From positions 118,501 to 182,500 of the forward strand of contig NZ_FNYZ01000011.1 of the NCBI RefSeq assembly GCF_900109095.1: a stretch of 64,000 nt of DNA, in the 5' to 3' direction. Origin of the DNA: Sphingobium sp. AP50 (GTDB taxonomy: Bacteria; Pseudomonadota; Alphaproteobacteria; Sphingomonadales; Sphingomonadaceae). This document shows positions 46,419 to 57,100 of this stretch, piece by piece. The translations under genes and the position numbers were made by a program. The number at the start of each line of letters is the position of its first letter. Position 1 is the first letter of the stretch. The notes beneath the pieces were generated by a model. The model worked only from the letters and a program-made list of their open reading frames with translations. It did no database searches and was not told the origin of the DNA.

Positions 46419-47602
46419 CTTTCGCGTAACCCTTCCCGTGCGCGGTTCAGCGGCTTGAGCAGATATTGCATCACCGTCTTGCTGCCGGTGTGGATATCGA
46501 CCGTGGCGATCATGCCCGGCACGATTGGGAAATGCTTGCCTGCCTTGTTGACCAGCGAGACGGATTTGGTCCGCACGAACACGCGATAATAATAGATGTC
46601 GGGGTTCACCTCATCCTTGATGGTGTCGGGTGAGATGCTCGATACCTGCCCTTCCAGCCCGCCATAAATGGCATAGTCATAGGCGGTGATCTTCACCGTC
46701 GCCCGCTGGTTGGGATGAATGAAGGCGATGTCGCGCGGCGATATCCGCGCTTCGATCAGCAACTGGTCGTCCAGCGGAACGATCTGCATGATCTCCCCAT
46801 TGGGCGACACCACACCGCCAATCGTGGAGACTTCGATGCTCTTCACCACGCCGCGCACCGGCGACCGCAGGGTCAGGCGGTTGAGCGTGTCCGACCGGCC
46901 CCGCACCACCGGCGCCAGCGCCTCCACTTCCTCGCTGACCTTGGCCAGATCCTGCTGCGCCTCCACCAGATATTGCGACCGCAGATCGGATTTCTTGAGC
47001 GCCAGTTCGGCGCGCTGCCGCTTCAGCCGCAGCACCTCGACATTGCTGGCCGCGCCGACGGCAATCAGGGATTCGCCGATCCCCACCTCCTTGCCGATCA
47101 GTGCCAGCGATTCGTCGATCAACTGGTCGGCGCTCGCCAGACTCTGGCGACGGTCCTGATAAAGGCGTGTTTCGGCGGCCTTCAGCTCGGGATAGGGATC
47201 AAGCTCACGCGGGAAGACGATCGCCGTGCCCCCGACTTCCGCCCGCAGCCGCGCCGCGCTCGCCAGTGCCGCGCGATATTTGGCGGCGCTTTCGTCCACC
47301 GTCGATCCGGCCTGCGTCGGATCAAGCTGCGCCAATATCTGCCCCGGCCGGACGATGTCGTCCTGCTTGACCATCAATTTGGCCAATATCCCGCCCTCCA
47401 GCGACTGTATGACCTGCTCCCGGCTGGTCGGCACGACACGGCCGCTGCCGCTGGCGACTTCATCCAGCTTGGCGAACCAGGCCCAGGCGAAGCCGGCCAC
47501 GAACAGAAAGGCGACCAGCCAGAGCAGACGCTTGGCACCGATGAGACGGCTGCGCCCTTCATCATCGAACCGCCACTCATTATCGGTCAGGGCAATGCTC
47601 AT
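46415..47602 (-). CDS. Type I secretion membrane-fusion (HlyD/LapC-type) adaptor
   Basis: 395-residue periplasmic adaptor linking the ABC exporter to the outer-membrane channel. One transmembrane helix near residues 25-45 (LLWLVAFLFVAGFAWAWFAK), a lipoyl/barrel half at about 50-95, a long coiled-coil hairpin (about 95-220), the return half-motif LTLRSPVRGVVKSIEVSTIG, then the C-terminal DPDTIKDEVNPDIYYYRVFV-like segment (here SPDTIKDEVNPDIYYYRVFV) typical of HlyD. Overlaps both neighbours by ATGA. Confidence 0.94.
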   Translation of the reverse strand: MSIALTDNEWRFDDEGRSRLIGAKRLLWLVAFLFVAGFAWAWFAKLDEVASGSGRVVPTSREQVIQSLEGGILAKLMVKQDDIVRPGQILAQLDPTQAGSTVDESAAKYRAALASAARLRAEVGGTAIVFPRELDPYPELKAAETRLYQDRRQSLASADQLIDESLALIGKEVGIGESLIAVGAASNVEVLRLKRQRAELALKKSDLRSQYLVEAQQDLAKVSEEVEALAPVVRGRSDTLNRLTLRSPVRGVVKSIEVSTIGGVVSPNGEIMQIVPLDDQLLIEARISPRDIAFIHPNQRATVKITAYDYAIYGGLEGQVSSISPDTIKDEVNPDIYYYRVFVRTKSVSLVNKAGKHFPIVPGMIATVDIHTGSKTVMQYLLKPLNRAREGLRER

Positions 47603-49758
47603 GCCGCCCTCACCCGATTATTCTGCATCGTCCGCAGCGCGGCATCCCTTGGCTGGTCGAGCAATATCTTGCCATTGTCGATCACGATTACCCGGTCGAC
47701 CAGTTCCAGCACCCGCATCCTGTGGGTCGCCACGATCAGCGTCCGCCCGAGCGCCCATGTCTTGAGGCCGGTGATGAAATGCCGTTCCGATACCTCGTCC
47801 ATCGACGCGGTCGGCTCGTCCAGCAAGGCGACGGTCGGATGCCGCAACAACAGCCGCGCCAGCAACAGCGTCTGGATCTGGCCGCCCGACAGGCCCCGTC
47901 CCCCTTCCAGGATGACATGCTCCAGCCCTCTGCGCAGCCGCCGTACAAATTCGGCCGCGCCGGTCATCGCCAGCATGGCGACGATTTCCTCATTGGACAC
48001 GTCCGGCGCGCCAAGGGTCAGGTTTTCGCGGATGGTCCCGTGGAACAGTCGGCTATTTTGCGACAGGAAACCGACATCGCGGCGCAAATCTTCGGGATCG
48101 ACATGATGCAGCGCCAGATGATCGACCAGCACCTCGCCGGATATCGGCGGCAACATGCCTGAAAAGGCCTGCAACAGGGTCGACTTGCCCGCGCCATTGC
48201 GGCCGAGCAGCGCAACCTTCTCCCCGGCGGCGATCTCCAGATCGACGATCGTCAGGGCCGGCGGGCTGTTCGGGTCGCCATAGCTGAAGACCCCTTCGCG
48301 GATCGTCATCGTCCCGGCAATGGCATTGACCGAAATCCGATGTTCCGAATCCGGTCGGTCGACGGGCAGGTTCATGATCTGGTTGAGGCTGCCGATCGCG
48401 ACGCGCGATTGCTGGAACCGGCTGAGCAGCGACGTCACCTGCGACATCGGCGCCATCATCCGCGATCCCAGGATCGAGGAGGCGACCAGCGCGCCCGTGG
48501 TGATATCCCCGGCCATCACCATCGGCGCCCCGGCGCAGATGATGCCGGCATAGACGCCCGTCTGCACATTTTGCGTCCAGACCGTCAGGCTGTTGGTCAG
48601 GCCGCGCAGCTTGAGCTGGGCCTCACCCGCTTCGGCATTATAGCGGTTCCAATGCTGGCGGAACCGCTCCTCGGCCTGCAATGCCTTGATATCCTCCATG
48701 CCCTGCACCGCTTCGACCAGCATGGCATTGCGCAGCGAGGCTTCCCGCATCGAAGCGGAGGCATAAGCCCGCAGCCGCCGTTGGACGAGCAATCCGGGCA
48801 GGATCAGCAACAGCAGCGCGGCCAGCGGCACCAGCACCAGCGGCCCGCCGATGGACCAGAGGATGGCCAGGAAGATGAGGAAGAAGGGCAGGTCCGCAAT
48901 CGCCGCGATCGTGGTCGATGTCAGCAATTCGCGCACCTGATCCAGATCACGCAATTGCGCGATGAAGGTGCCGGTGGAAGCCGGTCGGGCACGATTGCGC
49001 ACCCGCAGCGCATGGCTGAACACCTTGTCCGACATGCGCAAATCCGCGCGCTTGCCCAGCACATCGACGATGTTCATCCGCAACCGGCGCAGCATGAAGT
49101 CGAAAGCGATCGCCATCGCCACGCCGAATGCCAGAATATAGAGGGTCGGAAAGGATTCCGCCGGGACGACCCGGTCATAGACCTGCATCGAAAAGATGAC
49201 GCCGGACAGGCCCAGCATGTTGGCGATGCAGGACGCCACCATGACCGGCACATAGGATCGGCTATCCTGATGCAGGATCGCCCGCAGCCAATTCTCGTCA
49301 TGCTGGTGGATATAAGGATCGACCCGAGCGTCAGGCGCCGATCGTCTGGGGCGGGCAATGACCAGCAGGGCCAGCCCCTGCGCGATATCGGCGACAGGCA
49401 GATGGATATGCAGGCCGCCATCCCCGGCAAGCGACAGCGTCGCCACGCCCTCGTCGGAAATGGCGGTCAGCAGCGCCATGCCGCCATCCTCCATCCGCAC
49501 GATGATCGGCAGGCGCCAGCCGGACAGGAGATTTTCACCAGCGGCCGGCACCCGGAAGCGAACGGAAAGGCCCAGCGCGCGGGCCATGTCCCGCACCTTG
49601 GCATGCTCGCCCCCTGCCCCGGCCCATAGCCCGGCCAGCCTGGCGCCCTGCTCACTGTTGGGCAGGCCGTAATGGCGCGCCACCTGTTGCAGCAGGTCCA
49701 GCCAGGCATCGACCGGGACCGCATTGGCGGTAGGCTGGATGGGCGGCATCATGGTCAC
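47599..49758 (-). CDS. Type I secretion ABC transporter/permease, LapB-like
   Basis: 719 residues: N-terminal C39-peptidase-like domain (about 1-140), six transmembrane helices (about 160-450) and an ATPase domain (about 490-715) with Walker A GRNGAGKST (K525), signature LSGGQIQ and Walker B VALLDEPTAS. The N-terminal domain has no cysteine, so it cannot cleave a leader and is the substrate-holding type known from exporters of RTX proteins and giant adhesins. Overlaps tolC and hlyD genes. Expected substrate is the adjacent adhesin. Confidence 0.94.
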   Translation of the reverse strand: MTMMPPIQPTANAVPVDAWLDLLQQVARHYGLPNSEQGARLAGLWAGAGGEHAKVRDMARALGLSVRFRVPAAGENLLSGWRLPIIVRMEDGGMALLTAISDEGVATLSLAGDGGLHIHLPVADIAQGLALLVIARPRRSAPDARVDPYIHQHDENWLRAILHQDSRSYVPVMVASCIANMLGLSGVIFSMQVYDRVVPAESFPTLYILAFGVAMAIAFDFMLRRLRMNIVDVLGKRADLRMSDKVFSHALRVRNRARPASTGTFIAQLRDLDQVRELLTSTTIAAIADLPFFLIFLAILWSIGGPLVLVPLAALLLLILPGLLVQRRLRAYASASMREASLRNAMLVEAVQGMEDIKALQAEERFRQHWNRYNAEAGEAQLKLRGLTNSLTVWTQNVQTGVYAGIICAGAPMVMAGDITTGALVASSILGSRMMAPMSQVTSLLSRFQQSRVAIGSLNQIMNLPVDRPDSEHRISVNAIAGTMTIREGVFSYGDPNSPPALTIVDLEIAAGEKVALLGRNGAGKSTLLQAFSGMLPPISGEVLVDHLALHHVDPEDLRRDVGFLSQNSRLFHGTIRENLTLGAPDVSNEEIVAMLAMTGAAEFVRRLRRGLEHVILEGGRGLSGGQIQTLLLARLLLRHPTVALLDEPTASMDEVSERHFITGLKTWALGRTLIVATHRMRVLELVDRVIVIDNGKILLDQPRDAALRTMQNNRVRAA

Positions 49759-51074
49759 AGCGTCACCCCGCGCACCACCATGCCGGTCAGGTGAAAGGCC
49801 GAACGCACTCGCCCCGAACTGTAAAGACAGTCGAGTTCCAGCCGGCGCAGGTCATGGACCGTATTGGCCGCCTCCATCCGCACCTGCTGATATTCCTGTT
49901 CGGCGTTGAGCAGGTCGACCAGCGTGCGGGTGCCCATTTCCAGATATTGCATGCGATAGAGCTTGCCGGTTTCGCTCATATTGCCCTCCCGCGAAGACAG
50001 GGTCTTGAGCAGCGCGTTGAGGCTCTCAATCTGCTGCTGCGACTCCGACAGGCGCTGGGCCGTCTCGTTGCGGACTCGGTCCGTCGCTGCCTCCGCCGCA
50101 TCCAGCGCATATTGGGCGCCTCGCACCCGCGCCTTGGTGATTCCGCCGCCGAAGACATTGTTGGTGACGTTCAGGCCGATCGTATAGGCACTGCGCCGGT
50201 CCGACAGGGGATCGGATACGTCGATCGTCCCTGTCCCGCCGATCGAGATAGTCGGCAACTGCTCTGCCTTGCTGCGGCGCAGATCGGCCCTGGCCTGATC
50301 CTTGCGCGCTTCAGCAGCCATAACTGCCGGGACATCATTCCAGTCGACCGTTGGCTGGCGGCAGGCGGCCATCAGCCACCCCGGCACATCCTTGTCCACG
50401 GTCCCGGCGGGCGCCGGGCGGCCGAGCAGAAAGGCCAGATTGCTGGACCAGCGACGGCGAACGGCCTCGATCTGCGACAGGGTGGCCATCACTGCCTCGA
50501 CACGGGCAAGCGCCTGTAATCCGTCGGACTGGGTCGCAGCGCCCTTGGTCACGCGGTTGTCGACCAGATCGCTGATGGCGCGGACGCGGTCCAGTTGCTC
50601 GATTGCGATCTGGTGCAACGCCTCGCCCCGTTGCACCTCGATCATCGCATAGCCGGTGTCGCGAACCAGATCATCGACCGCGCTCAAAAGTTGCGCCTGC
50701 CCGATCCGTACGCCCGCCCAGGCGGACTCGACGGCGCTGGACACCTTCCCGAAATCATAGATCATCTGGGATGCGCTGATCTGCGGCCGCGGACGCCAGG
50801 AACTGGTCAGGCGACTGTCATAGCCAGTGGCGACGCCCGCGCTGATCTGGGGCGAATAGCCCGCGCGTGCCACATCAACCTCGGTCCCGCGCGCGTTGAG
50901 TTCGCCGGCCACCTCGCTCAGCACAGGGTGCCAGGCGACAGCCTCTCGGGCGGCCTCTTCCAGAGTCACCCGATCTGCGGGATTCGCTACCGCCCCGGCC
51001 GATACGTTCAGCATCGCGCCAAAGGCAAGTAGATAGAACTTGCCGCCATGGAACCTTGTTTCCATCCCGGTCAT
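49755..51074 (-). CDS. TolC-family outer-membrane channel of the type I secretion system
   Basis: 439 residues with a signal peptide (cleavage near AVANPAD, residue 31). Two related halves of long helices and short strands, as in TolC: VTLEEAAREAVAWHPVLSEV at the start and SYSPQISAGVATGYD-like segment (GYSPQISAGVATGYD), with the second repeat TIGLNVTNNVFGGG. 120 bases after the adhesin stop, and overlapping the ABC gene, so part of one secretion operon. Serves as the exit duct for the adhesin. Confidence 0.93.
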   Translation of the reverse strand: MTGMETRFHGGKFYLLAFGAMLNVSAGAVANPADRVTLEEAAREAVAWHPVLSEVAGELNARGTEVDVARAGYSPQISAGVATGYDSRLTSSWRPRPQISASQMIYDFGKVSSAVESAWAGVRIGQAQLLSAVDDLVRDTGYAMIEVQRGEALHQIAIEQLDRVRAISDLVDNRVTKGAATQSDGLQALARVEAVMATLSQIEAVRRRWSSNLAFLLGRPAPAGTVDKDVPGWLMAACRQPTVDWNDVPAVMAAEARKDQARADLRRSKAEQLPTISIGGTGTIDVSDPLSDRRSAYTIGLNVTNNVFGGGITKARVRGAQYALDAAEAATDRVRNETAQRLSESQQQIESLNALLKTLSSREGNMSETGKLYRMQYLEMGTRTLVDLLNAEQEYQQVRMEAANTVHDLRRLELDCLYSSGRVRSAFHLTGMVVRGVTL

Positions 51075-51194
51075 ATCCTCATCCGTTTATGATGAGAATG
51101 ATTTCCATTGGTTACGAACAAGCTAACACATGGATTTTAATATTATTCCGTCATCGCAACGGATAAAATTACATAATTTTATTTGTAAATTACA
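51075..51194. promoter_or_regulatory. AT-rich gap between adhesin and TolC-like gene
   Basis: 120 bases, strikingly AT-rich (TTTTAATATTATTCC, AAAATTACATAATTTTATTT) in a GC-rich genome. No GC hairpin with a T-run was seen, so read-through from the adhesin is possible. The AT content could also hold a separate promoter for the exporter genes or a nucleoid-protein binding site. Confidence 0.45.
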
Positions 51195-54100
51195 TCAAAA
51201 TTGATGTCCATTATTCTGATTATTTTTGTCGATATCGTCAGGAGTTGCCAGATAGGATAGCGGATCCTCAGGCAAATCTACCGGTGTAAGATCAGCGCTA
51301 GCCGGCACAGGAGCGGCGCCTTCGACCGGATCAGCCTGCTCGGACGATGGCTGACTATCAAGATAGGCCGACAGCACATCTTCCAAAGCACCCTGCCCTT
51401 CGAACATCTGATAGGCCAGTTCGCCCAGCACTTCATCCGAGACAACCGTGCCGGATGGATCAGTGTCCGCCGTCGTTGCATCCTGCATATTGTCGGACGG
51501 ATCGACCAGATCGGATTGCGTCGCCGCGAGGATCAGGTCACCGCTCGAAAGCGATGCGATCTCGTCGGACGACGCCGGTTCATCCGTCGTGGGTGCCGTC
51601 TGATCGGACGATGCAGTGGCGGCGGCATGACTATCATCGCTGGCCACCACCGTATCTTCGACCAGCAGACTTGTCTGCTCGACCGACATCAGCGCCGATG
51701 CCGATCCGCTGGCAACATTGATCGTCACGTCCAGCGTGGCCGTTGCCGACACGCCATTGGGCTGCACGATCTGATAGGTGAAGCTATCCACCAGATTGAC
51801 GGTCGAATGCGCGATCGTCGTTCCCGGCGTATAGCTATAATGCCCCGTCTCGTTCACGGTCAGCTTGCCATAAGTGCCGTTGATCACGATCGGCGTTTCG
51901 CCCACCTCGACAAAGCCGGTGCCGGTGCCCACCTTCACCGTGGCGAAGGCCGTACCCGTCGTGTCATTGGCCAGCAACTCACCCTGCGTACCCGTCACAC
52001 CGGACACGCTATACTGGTCGAGATGGGTTATCGTCTCGCCGATATAGACGGTCGTGTTGTAGGTCAGACCCAGCGTATTGGTACTGGACACGGTATAGGT
52101 GTAATTGCCCGCTGGCAGATCCTCGAACGTATGGCTGATGCCCGATCCCAGCGGCAATCCGGCAATGGCCGTCGCCGTATAGGTGCCCACCACAGCGTTC
52201 GCCGCATTGCGCACCGTGATCGTGTAACTCGGCAACACCGCGATCGTGCCGGCCCGGATCACCGTGATGGTGATGTCTGCCAGGCTGTTGGACGCGACCG
52301 AGAAGCTGTCGCTGCCCGACCGGGTTGCCAGCGTCGGCGTGCTGAAGCTGAACTCCTGCGCCGTCGGCACTGTCGTCACGACATTCTGATACTGGACGGC
52401 CGCCGTTGCAATGTCATGATTGGCGATCGGTGCGGCGGTAATATCGTCGCTGCCGATGGAGATGATCAGATTGGCCGTCTCCGTTTCGCCGTCGCTCCGG
52501 TCGATCAGTTGATATTGGAAGATGTCGGTCTTCCCGATCGCTGCGGCACTGGCGGACGGCGTATAGCTGTAGCTGCCGTCCAGATTGATCACCAGTCGAC
52601 CAAAGGCGCCGTTGACGACCGTGCCATCGGCATTGACCGCCGTTGTCACGCCATTGACCGTAACGCTTTGAATTTGCGTCTGCGGGCTGACGATGTCGAC
52701 ATGACCGTCGGCGCTGGGATCGGTGATGACATTGCCGTGGATCTGCTGGGGCACGATGCCGCCGATATCGGTGAAGTCGAGATCAGTGCCCGTTACATGC
52801 AGTTCCCCTATCAGACCCAGGCCAAGCGTGCCTTCAAAAGCGGCAAAGGCCCGATATTGCCCCGGCCCCAGCGTTTCCGTGCTGACCAGATTGCCGTTCA
52901 GCAGGGTGAGTTGCACCAGCGATACGCCGCTGCCGCCATTTACAGCGACCCATTGCGATCCGTTCCAGCGCTGCACCGCGACGGTATAGCCGCTGAGCGC
53001 ACCGATGGTGAGCGTCGCATCATAGGTGAAGACCGCGTTGAAGCTATGGCCGTCCGCTACGGTAAAGCCGACGCTCGGCGTTCCCAGAACCTGTAGGTTA
53101 AGGTTCAGCAGGTCTAGCGACACGAGCGCCGTATAGTTGGCCGTGCCATGGTTGACCGATGTCGATACCGGCAACAGGTCGATCAGGGCGATCGCGCTAT
53201 TGTCGAACGCGGCGATGTCGAACGGGGCGCCGACTGTGGCGGCGATCGACGGGTTGCCGGCCAGATCGGTCTGCGTCACGGTCAGATTTTCGCCGCCAAT
53301 CTGCGGGCTGGACAGGGTGACGGAGAAATGACCGTCGGTACCGACCTGCGCCGTTCCGATCAGCGTGCCATTGCCGTCCCGCACCCGGACCGTCGCCCCC
53401 GCTTCGCCGATACCGGTCAGCGTCAGGCCGGTCGCATCGACCGCCAGATTGGCCGGCGCAGGCGGCGGGGTGATATCCGGCGCCACTATGCTGGTCTGGG
53501 CCGACACATTGCCCGCCGGATCGGTCTGGATGATCCCGACGGTTTCGCCATTGGCCTGCGCCTGGGTCAGCGTCACGCTATAGCTGCCATTCGCCGCGAC
53601 GACCGCGCTGCCGATGATGACGCCGGCGGCGTTGGTGATCGTCACGGTGGCACCTGCCTCACCCACGCCGGTTACGACCGTACCGGTGCCGGAGATCGCC
53701 GCCGTCGGGGCATCGGGCGGGGTATGATCGGGAGCCGTCACGCCGACATTGGCCGAGGCGTTGCCCGCCGCATCCGACTGGCCGACGCTCAGTTGCTGGC
53801 CGTTGAGTTGCGCCGCATTCAGAGTCACGCTGTAGCTGCCATTGGCGGCCACCAAGGCGCTGCCAAGGACTGATCCATCGGCGGCGCGTACGGTGATTGT
53901 CGCACCGGCTTCACCCTGACCGGTCACTATTCCGCCATTGGCGGAAATGGCAGCCGTCGGGGCGGCAGGCGGCGTCGTATCCGGTGCGATCAAGGCCACC
54001 TCAGTCGAGCCATTGCCTGCGGCATCCACCTGAATCAGGCTCAGTCTCTCACCATTGGTCTGCGCCGTGGGCAGCGTCGCGCTATAGCTGCCATCAGCCG

Positions 54101-57100
54101 CAACGATCGCCGTGATCAGCAACACACCCGCCGCATTGCTGATGCGGATGGTCGCACCCGGTTCACCGGTGCCGGTCACGATCGTCCCGCCGATCGAGAC
54201 GGCTCCGGTCGGTGCGGCGGGTGGCGTGCTATCCGGCGCGGCAACCGAAGCCACCGGCGACAAATTGCCCGCGACATCCCGCTGGGTAATGCCCAGCGTC
54301 TCGCCATTCACCTGCGGCGTGCTCAGCGTCACGCTGTAGCTGCCATTGGCGGCGACGACGGCGGTGCCGATGACCGTGCCCAAGGGGTCGGTCACATTGA
54401 TCGTCGCGCCAGCTTCCCCTGTACCGTTCACGGTCAGGCCGTCGGGCGTCACCGCACCGGTCGGCGCGGCAGGCGGCGTGATATCGGGCGCCAATGTCGG
54501 CACGCTGGGCGAGATATTGCCGGCAGGGTCAGCCTGCACGATGCCCAGCGTCTCGCCATTCACCTGTGGCGTGGTCAGCGTCACGCTGTAGCTGCCATCA
54601 CCCGCGACCGTCGCCGTGCCGATGATCGTACCAGCCGGATCGGTGATGCTGATCGTCGCACCAGCCTCGCCCGTGCCGATCACCATTGTACCGTCAGGCG
54701 TAACGCTGCCGGTCGGGGCCGCCGGCGGGGTAACATCCGGCGCGATCAGATCGACCTCGGCCGAAGCATTGCCTGCCGTATCGGTCTGGATCAGGCCCAG
54801 CGTCTCGCCATTGAGCTGTGGCGTGGTCAGCGTCGCGACATAGCTGCCATTGGCGCCAACGATTGCCGTTCCGATGACGGTACCCGTCGGATCGGTGATG
54901 CTGATCGTCGCGCCCGCTTCACCCGTGCCCGTAACGGTCGCGCCATCCGACGCAACCGTGCCGGTGGGCGCATCCGGAGCAGTCGTGTCAGGCGCCACAA
55001 TCGGCAATTGCGGCGACACATTGCCCGCAGCGTCGGACTGGACCAGCGTCAAGGCTTCGCCATTGGTCTGCGCCGGCGTCAGGGTGACGCTATAGCTGCC
55101 ATTGCCCGCGACCGTAGCGGTGCCCAGCACCGTCCCCGCGGCATTGGTGACGCTGATCGTGGCACCAGCTTCGCCTGTGCCATTGATCACGGCACCATCG
55201 CCACGGATCGTGCCGGTGGGCGCGATGGGGGCCGTGCTGTCAGGCGCGATCAGATCGACTTCCGCCGACGGATTCCCGGCGCCGTCCGTCTGAATGATGC
55301 CCAGCACTTCCCCGTTCAGTTGCGGCGTCGCCAGGGACAGCGAATAGCTGCCATTGGCGCTAACGATCGCCGTGCCGATCACGACACCGGCAGGATCGGT
55401 GATGCTGATCGTCGCGCCGACCTCACCGGTGCCGGTCACCACGATGCCATCGGAAGCCACCGTGCCGGTCGGCGCAGTGGGCGCCGTGATATCCGGCGCT
55501 GTAATCGGCAGGGTCGGCGATATATTGCCAGCAACATCGGTCTGGACCAACGACAACGCCTGCCCATTGGCCTGCTGCGTGGTCAGCGTTACCGAATAGG
55601 TGCCATTGGCCGCAACGACGCCAGTACCCAGCAAGGTACCGCCGGCATCAGTGATGCTTATCGTCGCACCAGCCTCACCCGTACCGCTTATGATCGCGCC
55701 GTTCGGCGTGATCGTGCCGGTCGGCGCATCGGGCGCGGTGATGTCCGGCGCAACCACATCGACTTCGGCAGACGGATTCCCGGCGCCATCGGTCTGGATC
55801 ACGCCCAGCGTCTCGCCATTCACCTGCGGGCTCGCCAGGGTCACGACATAGCTGCCATTGGCACCGACGACCGCCGTACCCACTATGGTGCCGGCCGCGT
55901 TCGTGATGCTGATCGTCGCACCGGCCTCACCCGATCCGATAACGGCCGTGCCGTCCGGCGTAACCGTACCCGTCGGCGCGTCAGGCGCCGTAATATCGGG
56001 CGCCGTGATAGTGGCGGTGGGGGACAGATTCCCGGCGCTATCCGCCTGAACGAGCGTCAGCGTTTCGCCATTGGCCTGCGACGGAGTGAGGGCAACGCTA
56101 TAGCTGCCATTCGCGGCAACCGTCGTCGTACCCAGCACCGTTCCTGCTGCATTGGTGACGGTGATCGTCGCCCCGGCCTCGCCAGTACCCGTCACCGCTG
56201 CGCCATCGCCAGTCACCGCGCCCAGCGGCGCATCGGGCGCCGTCAGGTCAGGCGTCACCACGATCGCAGGACCGGATTCATTGCCCGTCGCGTCGCTCTG
56301 CGTAACGCGGAGCGAGGTGCCATCGGCCTGGGCCGGCGACAGCATCACCACATAATGGCCCTGCCCGTCGACGGTCGCGGTGCCGACCACCGCGCCGTCG
56401 GCGTCGCGCACGGTCACGGTCGCACCCTTCTCGCCCGAACCGTTCACGACCGCACCCGTCGCATCGATCTGCGCCGTCGGTATGGCGGGCGGCGTGATGT
56501 CCGGGGCCGTCACGACTACCGGCACGGAAGACAAGCCGTCCGTATCGGTCTGGATGACGACCAGAGTCTCGCCATTGGCCTGCGCCGGGTCCAGCGTGAC
56601 GCTGTAGCTGCCATCAGCCTCTACGATTGCGGAACCAAGCGGCACGCCGCCAGGGCCAGTGACCGTCACCGTCGCCCCCGCTTCGCCGGTACCGGTCACG
56701 GCCACGCCACCTGCCGTCACGATGGCCGTCACCGGATCGGGTGCGTCGGGCGTGTTCAGATTGGGCGCAGTCACCGGCAGTTCTGCCGATTCATTGCCGG
56801 CAAGATCGCTCTGCACGACCGTCAGCGGCTCGCCATGGACCTGCGCAGGCGTCAGCGCGCTGCTCCAGTTGCCATCCGGATCCACCGTTGCCGTGCCGAT
56901 CTCCACACCGGACGGATCGCGAACGCTGATGGTCGCGCCCACCTCGCCCGTGCCGGTCATCGACGCGCCGTCGCCCGCGATGATCGCCGTCGGCGGTTCG
57001 GGGGCGGTCAGGTCCGGCGCCGTCAGATTGATCGGCGCAGAGACATTGTTCGCCGCGTCAAGCTGGGTCACGGTCAAGGGCTGGCTGTCCACCTGCGGCG

